Source of the DNA: Kiritimatiellia bacterium
GTDB taxonomy: Bacteria > Verrucomicrobiota > Kiritimatiellia > RFP12 > UBA1067
Length of the DNA stretch: 64,000 bases
NCBI GenBank assembly: GCA_017405115.1
Contig: JAFRBA010000020.1
Span: 36,056 to 100,055, forward strand
Direction of reading: 5' to 3'
Shown here: positions 52,576 through 61,003 of the stretch, in pieces
Position numbering within the stretch: position 1 is the stretch's first letter
Layout: each line of letters opens with the position of its first letter
Notes under the pieces: model-generated
Told to the model about the DNA's origin: nothing
The model's input: the letters and a program-made list of their open reading frames with translations, nothing else
Database searches by the model: none
Program-made: the position numbers and the translations under genes

Positions 52576-52982
52576 AAGTGTGGAATAGCTACAGCTCTGA
52601 GCATTCGTCAAGGATTGTCCTTGTCGGGCATTTCAAGTCAGCGCCTGAGGCGAAGACTTTTCTTGCGGAGTATCAAAAGATTATAGAGTTGTCGATCAAG
52701 CACTTTGACGAGTGCCAACAATCGCCAGATGCATTCCCAGATGAAATACTAGAGTCGTTGTTTAGGGGCAAGATTAAGTTTACACAGGCCCTGGCCCCAC
52801 GTGATCTGATGGAATTCTGCATGGAGTTGACCCCTCGGGTTAAGGGGAGGGACTTTGTCCTTACCTCCAGCGAGTATGATTGGGGCGGGACACTCAAGAT
52901 GCTGTTGCTGGCAGGAGCTAAAGTTGAATTCTTTTCTGGGCATAATTACAAGGAAGAATACGATAAATATACTGAGGAATGA
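52572..52982 (+). CDS. 136-residue protein between radical SAM and STAND genes
   Basis: The start M-K-V-W-N-S-Y-S-S-E-H-S-S-R-I-V-L-V-G-H-F-K resembles a small uncharacterised family beginning M-K-(I/V)-W-x-S-Y-x-S-E-H-S (recalled, not checked). The predicted order is beta-strand, helices (A-P-E-A-K-T-F-L-A-E-Y-Q-K-I-I-E-L-S-I), then V-L-T-S-S-E-Y-D-W-G-G-T-L-K-M-L-L-L-A-G-A-K-V-E-F-F-S, a compact alpha/beta fold. It overlaps both neighbours by four bases, so it must be made together with them. It could be the radical SAM substrate, a sensor, or a regulator of the NTPase. No catalytic motif. Confidence 0.65.
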   Translation: MKVWNSYSSEHSSRIVLVGHFKSAPEAKTFLAEYQKIIELSIKHFDECQQSPDAFPDEILESLFRGKIKFTQALAPRDLMEFCMELTPRVKGRDFVLTSSEYDWGGTLKMLLLAGAKVEFFSGHNYKEEYDKYTEE

Positions 52983-55900
52983 TTTCTTACTCCGAGAAAG
53001 GCAGTCTTATTAACTGGACTGCATTTGAAATCAAGTCTGACGACCCGCCAAGGGATTTTGAGGCTTTATGCAGATCGCTGGTGCGGCTTGCGCTTGGCGG
53101 CGACGGAGAGTTTATCGGTTACAAGCAACAGTCTGGAGTCGAATTCATAGTAAAGGTAAATCGTGACAATTCAACTTTAGGAGGGAAGGGCACTGTCGTT
53201 GGGTGGCAATGTAAGTATTTTAGGGGGAAGTCATTGTCCTCGTCGCAGTTTGGTAAGATAAAAGACTCATATCATAAGACGATTCGGGATTATAAAGATG
53301 TCGTGAAATGGATACTGTGGACCCCCGAATGCTTATCCAAGTCCGATCAGGCACGAATCAAGAAGTTGCGCAACAAAAAGCATGCAGTAAAAGAGATCGC
53401 TTTTTGGCATGCCGATATGATTCTAGCGCTTTCAGCTATTTTGCCACGTACTTCTTTATTGCTCTCGTATTTTGGGCGGTATTCTTTTTCGAGAAAAGAT
53501 CTTGATGATGCACTTGAAGATGCTATTGTGCCAATTTTGGGCAAATGGAAGAAAGAAGTGCATTGTGTGAGCAGCGCGGAGAAAATGGTTCGTAGGGCTC
53601 TGTTTGAAGAAAAGTATTGGGGAGGGGCATGGAAGACAGCTGTAGAACTAGCGAAACTGAAAGTTTTGTTAGATGGATGTAAAGACATTGATGGACTTGA
53701 TGGGCTTATCACCGACATAGAGTCTCTCCAATTGCAATACGGGACGCTATTGGATGCCATAAAGGATGGCCGTATAATTGATGTGCAGGTAGCAGATATG
53801 ACATTGCAATTAGACGAAAAAATATCGTGCGTCCTCAAGGCTGCATATTCGAAAGCAAACAATGCTGCATTCCTATTGCATAATTTATTGCATTATTCAC
53901 GGCTCCCAGGCGTTCAGGTGCAAAATATTAAGAAGCTATTGTCAGAGCCGATTATAGCAGTTAAGGCCCCGCCGGGAATGGGGAAAACGCATTTATGCAT
54001 ATCGGTCGTTTCTCCTACCGAAAAGCGTCCTGCTGGTTTCTTGTTCCTAGCAAAGGGGCTGCGCAAGGGGTTCACTATTGATGAATTTGTACGAAGCCAG
54101 AGCTTTGCGGGACGGACATTTGAAAATCTTGATGCTCTTCTCAACGCACTGGACTCTGTTGGCCGTAAGCATGGCTGCATTATGCCAATTGTGATTGATG
54201 GTCTGAATGAATCTGAGTCTCCAGGAGAATGGATTGATAAGATTGCGCTCATGCGTACAAAGATTAGGCGCAATTATCGCAATGTCAGAGTCCTTGTAAC
54301 ATATCGGTGTCCCAAAAGTCAAGCGAGAATCTCCGACGTTCGCGCAGTTCCTGATCAAACAGATAAGGTCGTCGAGTTGGATTATGAAAAAATGTGTTTG
54401 CCGACTGGAATTAATACAATACAGATAGAGGCGGAGAATCTGGTCGAAATGGTATCGCGATATTTCACTCTATATAATATTGTTTTTAAGGGACGTATAC
54501 CTAATCTACAAAACACTGCTTTGCAGGACCCGTTGCTTATTCGTATATTTTGTGACACAAATAAAGACAAGGAGGTGGTGACGGCTGATTTCTATAGCGC
54601 ACATAATGTTTTCACGTCTTGGATAAGTGCTATTGAGGGGCGCATTTGCGATGGTGCTGGGTCGCGTGGATATCATTCTAAGGAAGAGTTTAGAAAATCC
54701 TTAAATATTTTTGCTGAGCTATTGTGGAAACATAGGAGCAGGTGCGTGGCGGCAGACGAAATGGATGAGGGAATGCAATGTCGAGATAAAGATTGGCTGT
54801 ATAAATGGTCCACAATTCTTGCTGATGAAGGAGTTGCAATGCGGTTCCATGCCTCCAATACTGGGGAATCGATTTTGGAGGGTGTTCATGACAGTGTTTC
54901 TGGTTTTCTTATCGCGAAGTATTTGAAGGGCACGGACAATGATTTTTCAAATGTATTTTCAGTCCTTGAAAATCAGAATCATCCTCTTGCGTCTGACATT
55001 ATTTCTTCCCTTGTTCCTATGTGGATGGAGATGTATCCAAGTAAAGATATTATTGAGGTGATACCAAAGAGGATGCTGTATTGGGCGATAAATCGCATTT
55101 TGGCATCGAATAAGAAACATTGCCCGGCCGCTACGATTAGATCGCTTTGGCGAATGAAAGTGCCCAATTCGGAGGTGCCTTGGCAGAAGGGTGATATTCT
55201 TTGGAAGTCTGTATCGCAGTGTATGTCGGGAGCAAAGGCCTTTAATGGCGAGGTGTTAGACTTGTATTTGACGGACATGAATATGGCTGAGCGTGATGCG
55301 TTGTGGGGTCTGTGGGTGCATGGGATGAAAGAACTTATTTATGAACATCTCAAGATTGTGTTTGAGAACATGGATAGTATTGGCATGGCGGATGTTAAGT
55401 CGGTCTTTACATGTTGCAAATGGCTTCTTTCCAGCAATGTGCCCCCTATAAGAGACTTGGCGACAAGGTTGGTGTGTGCGATTGGTGAGAAGTTCCCAGA
55501 AGAAGTATTGGATTTGATTGATGATTCGTTAAGCGTCAATGATTTGTATATCCTTGAACGCTTGGTTGCCGCTGGTTATGGAATTTGCATTTTCTTGAAC
55601 GGTTCTTCCGACTCTAGTGATAAGCATGGCTTGATGTTGAGATATTCAAAGGCATTAAAGGATAAGATATTAAAGAAGGGTGCTCGGTATTCGACCTCGC
55701 ATTATGGTGTTCTGAATTATGCAATTAATACTGTTGCGTTGGCCACAAACAATAAGACGTGTAAAGTAGTTGTTTATGCCAATCCATTTGGACAAGGTAG
55801 GCATGTGTCGGACGGCGATTTGCAAAGATCGAAATTTGCCACCATTGGAGATTTAGATTTTGTTTATAAGGATTTGGCGCATGTAGTTGGGGGGCGTGAT

Positions 55901-57007
55901 TATCAAACTAATACAAGCCAATATAAAAAAGCGTATGACCAAGTTCAGAAGCGGATATTTGCGCTGGGATACAGAGATGAGCAATTTGAGAAATACGACA
56001 GATTTATTCGAGATGATAGATATAGAAGTAACAGGCAAGAGGAATTGTTTGCAACGAGATTTGGAAAGAAATATGCTTTGATAGCGTATATGGAGTTGAA
56101 AGGGCGCGTTGACAAAAAAATTGAATGCTGGGATCGTTGGCATGAAATATCAATAGACCCAACATTCCCTGATGCCCCACAGCAATTGCCCTTGTGGAAG
56201 AGTCATCCGCTGATTAAAGGAAAGTTTAGAAACATGCGGCAATGGCTTTATGGGGGCTTCAGCCCTGACATAGGGAGGCTGGCGGCAGGGGCGTTTATGG
56301 AGGGCTCGGCAGCTGATTTTGTTTTGATCAATGGATATATGAAAGAGGAAGATAACTTTGGGAGAAGAGTCTTTGTCAAGATAGATGGGTTGCTAACGCC
56401 AGCGAAAACTCTTGCGGTTGTGGAGAAACATTATGACAGTATGCGCATTGATTGCCCGCAATTCTATTATTCGTTTCATGGTGAATCGCCATGGTCATTG
56501 AACTGGCGTTCGGCGGCTCCCGAATATGATCAATTTGGGATAAAACTTAAACCGGAACTTGTTGATGATAATCTGCCCAAAGATTCAAAAGGAAGTAATA
56601 TACCGGTAGAATTATTGACGGTTTGCTACACGTGGGAATCATATCATTCTATTCAGAATAATGTTGGTGGATATCTTTTGAGTGCCTATGTTGCGCAGCG
56701 ACTTGGACTTAGGCTGGTGCCGCATAAATGGGAGTATGTTGATCGTGATGGTAATCTCGCTGGCAGGTATTACAGCTCAAAGGATACTTCGAGAAGCGCT
56801 GAACTGTTTTATCTCAGAAAAGACCTACTTGAGAAATATACAAAAAAACGAAAAATGATTTTTCGTATTGGATACAGGGGAGAACGGCAGATCGCGTATG
56901 GGCACTATGACAAGCACAAGGCGGTTTATGAGCGTTGGCGAGCGGGTGATGACATGTTCTGTGGTTTTCTTGATCCGCTTGTCGGGACGCACACGGCACC
57001 ACTTTGA
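52979..57007 (+). CDS. PD-(D/E)xK nuclease - STAND NTPase (Avs-like defence protein)
   Basis: 1342 residues. Residues about 25-160 look like a restriction-type PD-(D/E)xK nuclease: F-E-A-L-C-R-S-L-V, G-V-E-F-I-V-K-V (Glu55) and V-V-G-W-Q-C-K-Y-F (Gln77, Lys79), a Cap4/Mrr-like arrangement. A helical segment leads to the NTPase: Walker A A-P-P-G-M-G-K-T-H (Lys336), Walker B I-V-I-D-G-L-N-E (Asp407), and a sensor-like V-L-V-T-Y-R-C. The I-D-x-L-N-E form is typical of Avs-type STAND proteins. About 750 residues of helical repeats and a final mixed domain would be the ligand-sensing part. Avs proteins bind a conserved phage protein, assemble and cut DNA. I cannot assign it to a numbered Avs type. 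The radical SAM companion is the unusual element. Confidence 0.78.
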   Translation: MISYSEKGSLINWTAFEIKSDDPPRDFEALCRSLVRLALGGDGEFIGYKQQSGVEFIVKVNRDNSTLGGKGTVVGWQCKYFRGKSLSSSQFGKIKDSYHKTIRDYKDVVKWILWTPECLSKSDQARIKKLRNKKHAVKEIAFWHADMILALSAILPRTSLLLSYFGRYSFSRKDLDDALEDAIVPILGKWKKEVHCVSSAEKMVRRALFEEKYWGGAWKTAVELAKLKVLLDGCKDIDGLDGLITDIESLQLQYGTLLDAIKDGRIIDVQVADMTLQLDEKISCVLKAAYSKANNAAFLLHNLLHYSRLPGVQVQNIKKLLSEPIIAVKAPPGMGKTHLCISVVSPTEKRPAGFLFLAKGLRKGFTIDEFVRSQSFAGRTFENLDALLNALDSVGRKHGCIMPIVIDGLNESESPGEWIDKIALMRTKIRRNYRNVRVLVTYRCPKSQARISDVRAVPDQTDKVVELDYEKMCLPTGINTIQIEAENLVEMVSRYFTLYNIVFKGRIPNLQNTALQDPLLIRIFCDTNKDKEVVTADFYSAHNVFTSWISAIEGRICDGAGSRGYHSKEEFRKSLNIFAELLWKHRSRCVAADEMDEGMQCRDKDWLYKWSTILADEGVAMRFHASNTGESILEGVHDSVSGFLIAKYLKGTDNDFSNVFSVLENQNHPLASDIISSLVPMWMEMYPSKDIIEVIPKRMLYWAINRILASNKKHCPAATIRSLWRMKVPNSEVPWQKGDILWKSVSQCMSGAKAFNGEVLDLYLTDMNMAERDALWGLWVHGMKELIYEHLKIVFENMDSIGMADVKSVFTCCKWLLSSNVPPIRDLATRLVCAIGEKFPEEVLDLIDDSLSVNDLYILERLVAAGYGICIFLNGSSDSSDKHGLMLRYSKALKDKILKKGARYSTSHYGVLNYAINTVALATNNKTCKVVVYANPFGQGRHVSDGDLQRSKFATIGDLDFVYKDLAHVVGGRDYQTNTSQYKKAYDQVQKRIFALGYRDEQFEKYDRFIRDDRYRSNRQEELFATRFGKKYALIAYMELKGRVDKKIECWDRWHEISIDPTFPDAPQQLPLWKSHPLIKGKFRNMRQWLYGGFSPDIGRLAAGAFMEGSAADFVLINGYMKEEDNFGRRVFVKIDGLLTPAKTLAVVEKHYDSMRIDCPQFYYSFHGESPWSLNWRSAAPEYDQFGIKLKPELVDDNLPKDSKGSNIPVELLTVCYTWESYHSIQNNVGGYLLSAYVAQRLGLRLVPHKWEYVDRDGNLAGRYYSSKDTSRSAELFYLRKDLLEKYTKKRKMIFRIGYRGERQIAYGHYDKHKAVYERWRAGDDMFCGFLDPLVGTHTAPL

Positions 57008-57288
57008 GGAAATCTTTGTAATTGCTGTCAGGGGATGCGATTAAACGGTATGGGTAGAAATGCATTGAATCGAAAGGTTTATGGCGGTATGGTCCGCGAA
57101 ATGATTGCTGCGGTGGGGTGTTCGTTCATGAGTGGTAGTAACATGAGCGGAGAAAACCACCGTGGTAATTTACTGTGGCAATCATGTCGGACTTTTTATC
57201 CTTCGAAAGGCGGCGATGGCGTTCTCGAAACGCTGGAATGACGCATACGACCCTCAAGTGCTTCTTTGGGAAATAATATAATATCAAC
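57008..57288. other. Intergenic segment with right copy of the direct repeat (57071-57200)
   Basis: Contains the exact blocks 57103-57123 and 57167-57193 shared with 51597-51617 and 51661-51687, about 5.5 kb apart. As at the left copy, a TATAAT box and the start of a defence-type operon follow within 100 bases. No gene is evident; the reverse strand can encode M-I-A-T-V-N-Y-H-G-G-F-L-R-S, also partly conserved in the left copy. Confidence 0.8.
57277..57282 (+). promoter_or_regulatory. -10 box of the ABC-3C operon, leaderless
   Basis: TATAAT ends six bases before the ATG at 57289; no ribosome site. An ATG-ATG start follows. No clear -35. Confidence 0.5.
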
Positions 57289-57855
57289 ATGATGGAAACC
57301 ATAACGACACCGGAAGAAATTGCGCATCTGCGAAGTGAAGTCACCACCTACAACGCGGCTGCAAAGTGGGAGGTCATACAACCTGATGACCCTATAAGCG
57401 AATCATCCCTTGAAAATGCTCTTGTAAGGCTCAAACCCTTCGTAGACAAAATAGGTTCTCGCAATCTCTCAACAGACTACAAAACCGTTCCGATTGACGA
57501 AAAGCTATCCCTTAACGATTTGAAGAACGACGCAAAGGCGGATATAGGCAGGGCCATGTGTTATTATAAAACGGTTGATGCCTATGTGCGAGGTGAAGAC
57601 CGTTCCCATCCTGGTTTTCATCGGCGTGTAGCGAACTTTTTCATCGGGCTATACAATGAATGTCGCCGACAAGGTTGCTTTGGCGACGATCTCTACAGAA
57701 TCATGATTCTTTGGTTTAACCGACAAATGGGAAATATGGCCTTGGAACCTGTTGCCGCTGCTCTTGTTGCCTATCTTTTTGCAAAATGTGACATCTTTGA
57801 AAAGACAGAAGAAGAAAAGCGAGTTGCAAAGCCAATTTCGGAGGTCGCCGCATGA
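57289..57855 (+). CDS. ABC-3C system C-terminal-component-like protein, short form
   Basis: 188 residues. Position as first gene before a middle component and a DUF2326-type ATPase, and the C-terminal helices (H-P-G-F-H-R-R-V-A-N-F-F-I-G-L-Y-N-E-C, D-L-Y-R-I-M-I-L-W-F-N-R-Q-M-G-N), fit the C-terminal component of ABC-three-component systems. Those usually carry an effector domain (peptidase, nuclease or other) fused in front. Here only about 70 unremarkable residues precede, so no effector is visible. Overlaps the next gene by four bases. The family assignment rests on context and general pattern. Confidence 0.6.
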   Translation: MMETITTPEEIAHLRSEVTTYNAAAKWEVIQPDDPISESSLENALVRLKPFVDKIGSRNLSTDYKTVPIDEKLSLNDLKNDAKADIGRAMCYYKTVDAYVRGEDRSHPGFHRRVANFFIGLYNECRRQGCFGDDLYRIMILWFNRQMGNMALEPVAAALVAYLFAKCDIFEKTEEEKRVAKPISEVAA

Positions 57856-58082
57856 TTCTTCCTGACAAATATATCCCCGTAAGCGAGACCTTCCTCGGCC
57901 TTGGAGCTATCGCACTTCGTCATCTTAAAGATTCGCCCAAATCAATTTCGCGTCTCCGTAACGAAATGCTTAAGTATCGTGAAGTTGGCAATTATGCTCG
58001 CTTTGTTTATACACTTGACTTTCTTTACGCACTCGGTCTTGTAGAAATGTCGAATGGTATGATTAGGAGGGCTGCAATATGA
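57852..58082 (+). CDS. ABC-3C system middle component (76 aa)
   Basis: 76 residues: M-I-L-P-D-K-Y-I-P-V-S-E-T-F-L-G-L-G-A-I-A-L-R-H-L, then a winged-helix-like pattern ending in F-V-Y-T-L-D-F-L-Y-A-L-G-L-V-E-M. Size, the opening and position match the small middle components (MC6-like) that link the ATPase with the C-terminal component. Four-base overlaps with both neighbours. Confidence 0.75.
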   Translation: MILPDKYIPVSETFLGLGAIALRHLKDSPKSISRLRNEMLKYREVGNYARFVYTLDFLYALGLVEMSNGMIRRAAI

Positions 58083-59869
58083 TTTATTCGCTTTCAGCAA
58101 ACAAGCCATCGTTCAACAAAGGCAAAAGTCTGATATTCCATGCTGGGCTGAACATAATTCTCGGAGTGAAGTCCGAGAACGCTAACACTAAAGACACTAG
58201 AAATAGCCTTGGAAAATCAACAGTCCTCAATCTGATAGATTATTGCCTAGGCGCAAACATTCTTCCTGAATTGACAAAGGAGGAATTGAGCGATTGGGCT
58301 TTTACGATTGATATTGACATTGGCGGTAGCCGTGTAAGGGTGACTAGAGCCCTGTTGGAGGAGTCCAGAGACCTTATTGAAATCGAGGGCGATGTGACAA
58401 AATGGCCAATCCCGCCTGATACTCTAGCAATAAACGGAGGCACGAGCAAATATGGAATTGAAAACTGGCGTAAGCTCTTAGGTGCAGTATTCTTTTCCTT
58501 GCCAATTCACAATGGAGAAGTGCCAGTTGCAGAAAAGCCACCATCATACCGGGAGTTAATGGGATTCTTCCATCGTAAATCGTTCCAAGGAGACCTAACG
58601 CCGTCGAGCGCAAGCGAAAGTGCAACTTCACGCGACAGAACACTTGCATATCTTCTTGGCCTAGAATGGGAATTTGTTAGCCGTTATTCAGCACTGACAG
58701 CACAGGAGAAAGATGCAAGAACTATTCGCGATGCGGCCACGATAAAGCGTAAGGAGTGGCACGAAAAGTCCGTTAGGGCACTTGAAGGAACATGCAAAAG
58801 GCTCAAAACCGATCTTGATAGTATTCGCAGTCAGCTTTCAGAATTCAAGGTTGATCCGCTTTATCATCAATCGGAAGAAGAAGCTGACCGTTTAACTCGA
58901 GAATTACATAAAGTACGCAGGTCGTTCTACTCTAATCGCCGTGCTCTTGGCGCTGCAACGCAATCCCTTAGAGACGACTTTGCCGAACCTGATGGGTTGA
59001 AAGAACTTTATGAGGAGGCTGGAATCACCTTTCCTGACGCAATTGTGCATACTCTTGACGAAGTAGCCCAATTCCATCGTGATGTCGTTCTAAACAGGCG
59101 TAGATTTTTGGAAGAGGAAATTAGACAGTTGAAAGGATTAATCAAACAAGAAGAGCCAAAGTTGGAACAACTGGACAAAGCGCGGAGCGAATGCCTAAAA
59201 CATCTTGGCACGCATGGCGCATTGGAAGAATTTGCCTCATTGCAGGATAGGCGTGAAAAGCTCGTGTCAGAACTTTCGGCAAAAATGCAATGTCTAAACG
59301 ACTTAAAGAAATCAAGTAGCGATCTGAAGAAAATCAAAGACGATAAAGCGACCGAACTTTCAGCCGCAAAAGATGAGTTCGATCATCGCGGCCAGTACGC
59401 GGAAGCGGCTTCCTCAACCTATAGGACGCTAACGGAATCGCTTTATGAGGAAAGCGGCGCTGGAACTTTCGAGATCGATTTTCTGGAAAAAGCTGACGCT
59501 GGCAAAAAATCTGTAGGGTTTCGCTTCAAGGCATTTTTGCCATCAAGTGGTGGGGCGGGCAAAGGCAAGATAAATCTCTATGCTATTGACATGACGATTT
59601 TCAAGCAGCAAAAACTATGTAGGCGCAACATTTCACTGATGTTGCATGACGGCGAAATTTTCACGTCCGCAGATGAGAGACAGGTCGCAACCGCACTGGA
59701 GCTTGCGCATAAATACGCTCTTGAACGCGATGGCCAGTATATCACTGGGTTCAACGACGACAAGCTGCCAACGACCCAATTCTCTCCAGAGTTCAATATT
59801 GAAGATTGCATCGCCCTCAGACTCTATGATGGCTCGGTAGAAAACAAATTGCTTGGGATTGAGTTTTAG
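58079..59869 (+). CDS. ABC-3C coiled-coil ABC ATPase (DUF2326-like, SMC/RecF fold)
   Basis: 596 residues. N-terminal ABC half: F-H-A-G-L-N-I-I-L-G-V-K-S, followed by the family's Walker A variant K-D-T-R-N-S-L-G-K-S-T (Lys46), then L-I-D-Y-C-L-G-A-N. Residues about 200-425 form a long coiled coil with K/E/L heptads (V-S-E-L-S-A-K-M-Q-C-L-N-D-L-K-K-S-S). The C-terminal half returns to the ATPase with I-S-L-M-L-H-D-G-E-I-F and a D-E-R-Q-V-A-T-A-L-E-L-A segment. ABC-3C systems are predicted anti-phage complexes in which the ATPase senses DNA or replication disturbance and triggers the effector. Length is normal for the family. Confidence 0.82.
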   Translation: MIYSLSANKPSFNKGKSLIFHAGLNIILGVKSENANTKDTRNSLGKSTVLNLIDYCLGANILPELTKEELSDWAFTIDIDIGGSRVRVTRALLEESRDLIEIEGDVTKWPIPPDTLAINGGTSKYGIENWRKLLGAVFFSLPIHNGEVPVAEKPPSYRELMGFFHRKSFQGDLTPSSASESATSRDRTLAYLLGLEWEFVSRYSALTAQEKDARTIRDAATIKRKEWHEKSVRALEGTCKRLKTDLDSIRSQLSEFKVDPLYHQSEEEADRLTRELHKVRRSFYSNRRALGAATQSLRDDFAEPDGLKELYEEAGITFPDAIVHTLDEVAQFHRDVVLNRRRFLEEEIRQLKGLIKQEEPKLEQLDKARSECLKHLGTHGALEEFASLQDRREKLVSELSAKMQCLNDLKKSSSDLKKIKDDKATELSAAKDEFDHRGQYAEAASSTYRTLTESLYEESGAGTFEIDFLEKADAGKKSVGFRFKAFLPSSGGAGKGKINLYAIDMTIFKQQKLCRRNISLMLHDGEIFTSADERQVATALELAHKYALERDGQYITGFNDDKLPTTQFSPEFNIEDCIALRLYDGSVENKLLGIEF

Positions 59870-59881
59870 TTCTACTGTGCC

Positions 59882-60631
59882 ATGCATGTAAAACCATCAG
59901 ACTTTGGGATAACTCCACGGGCGGTTCTCGATACGCTCAAATTAATATCAATTTCGCGACGTGAGGTTTTGAATATTGTCAATGTGGTTGACTGTGATGC
60001 GCCGGGCAATGCAACTGCTCTTGATCGCAACTCATTTGCAGGGATGAAGAATGCGCTAATGGTTTATGAAGTATTTTTGTGTGGTGCCGGATTCCCGTTT
60101 GCGCAGAATGAGAAGGTAAATGCAGCTTGTGCAGAACTTCATCAAGCGTGGTCGAAGCTCATTCAAGCGGTTTGTAGACATAGCGCTGACAAGAAGGTTG
60201 CAAAAAGACTTTCTGATGCATGGTCTGCGGCCATTGACGAATTGGGGGCTATACTTGAGAGGGTAAAGATGAAGACAATTAAATCAACGCGGAAATATAA
60301 GGATTTTGTTGGCGCATTAGATCGTGCAGCAGAGGCAATGGGAAATTCTAACAGGACGATTAGAGCATTGGGAAGCGACAACGGGGAATTGTCGCCCAAA
60401 GAAAGGAAGCAACATGATTGGAGAACAATAAGGCGGATATGTGAAAACGAAATGACTTCGGCAGGGATGAATAGCGGCACAGGTATTACGGAAGCTGCGC
60501 GCCGAGCTGAAAAAAGGGGGCTTTTGGTTTTCTACAAAAACGCTCGTAGTGCGGCATCGGCGTATAGCCAGGCCTTGGGCAAATATCATGAAACGATGTG
60601 GAATAAGATGACGCTGCCGGACGACGATTAG
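59882..60631 (+). CDS. 249-residue protein, last gene of the ABC-3C operon
   Basis: Starts 12 bases after the ATPase stop and is followed by an intrinsic terminator, so it belongs to the operon. Mostly helical, with Trp-Ser and Ala-rich helices (A-E-L-H-Q-A-W-S-K-L-I-Q-A-V-C, L-S-D-A-W-S-A-A-I-D-E-L-G-A-I-L-E-R-V) and a basic C-terminal region (K-E-R-K-Q-H-D-W-R-T-I-R-R-I-C). No recognised domain. Because the C-terminal component lacks an effector, this protein is the natural candidate for that role, but I see no catalytic motif. Confidence 0.6.
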   Translation: MHVKPSDFGITPRAVLDTLKLISISRREVLNIVNVVDCDAPGNATALDRNSFAGMKNALMVYEVFLCGAGFPFAQNEKVNAACAELHQAWSKLIQAVCRHSADKKVAKRLSDAWSAAIDELGAILERVKMKTIKSTRKYKDFVGALDRAAEAMGNSNRTIRALGSDNGELSPKERKQHDWRTIRRICENEMTSAGMNSGTGITEAARRAEKRGLLVFYKNARSAASAYSQALGKYHETMWNKMTLPDDD

Positions 60632-60659
60632 CCGTTTGGTTGATAGCGTAGATATTATA

Positions 60660-60689
60660 GGCGAGGATGGCGACATCCTCGCCTTTTTT
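60660..60689 (+). terminator. Rho-independent terminator
   Basis: GGCGAGGATG-GCGA-CATCCTCGCC, a 10-bp perfect stem with a GNRA-type tetraloop, directly followed by six T (60684-60689). It closes the ABC-3C operon. Confidence 0.92.
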
Positions 60690-60814
60690 GTAGCTGTTGG
60701 CGCGCAATGGTTTCGCAACGCTTCAGCAATCATCTTGCAATGTATTGTTGATACGCTGGTCTTGTCGGCCGAGAGAGTGGTTCTCTCGGTCGCAACTAAG
60801 AAAGATCAGCACCA
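60690..60814. other. Short gap with a second hairpin
   Basis: CCGAGAGA-GTGGT-TCTCTCGG (60769-60789) is a perfect 8-bp stem without a T-run, 25 bases before the next gene. It probably lies in the 5' leader of the small-gene set. Base composition returns to GC-rich after it, marking the right edge of the island. Confidence 0.5.
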
Positions 60815-61003
60815 ATGCAAATGCATAAAATCGCGTTTGCCGGCGATACGGCAGAAAGGTTCAACGCGCAGTTCGATGCGCTTAAGAAGAAATATCCGCA
60901 ACTTGGCGATAGAGCCATATTTGCGCTTATGAAGAGTCAGGCGGGAATCCGCCGCGAGGCCATACGGCTTGGCTTCGAAGCATGCGGAAAGGAGGTGGGA
61001 TGA
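60815..61003 (+). CDS. Small basic protein (62 aa)
   Basis: Helical 62-residue protein (F-N-A-Q-F-D-A-L-K-K-K-Y-P-Q-L-G-D-R-A-I-F-A-L-M-K-S-Q-A-G-I-R-R-E-A-I-R-L-G), not recognised. ATG at 60815 or 60821; a weak AAGAAAGA site precedes. The end overlaps the next gene by one base (TGATG). The look is that of a phage- or plasmid-type small DNA-associated protein, with no specific support. Confidence 0.5.
   Translation: MQMHKIAFAGDTAERFNAQFDALKKKYPQLGDRAIFALMKSQAGIRREAIRLGFEACGKEVG

Noticed and set aside
52979..57007. Assigning a specific Avs type (1-4)
   Set aside because: Domain order fits Avs in general, but the sensor half cannot be matched to a type by eye and the companion genes differ from those I know.
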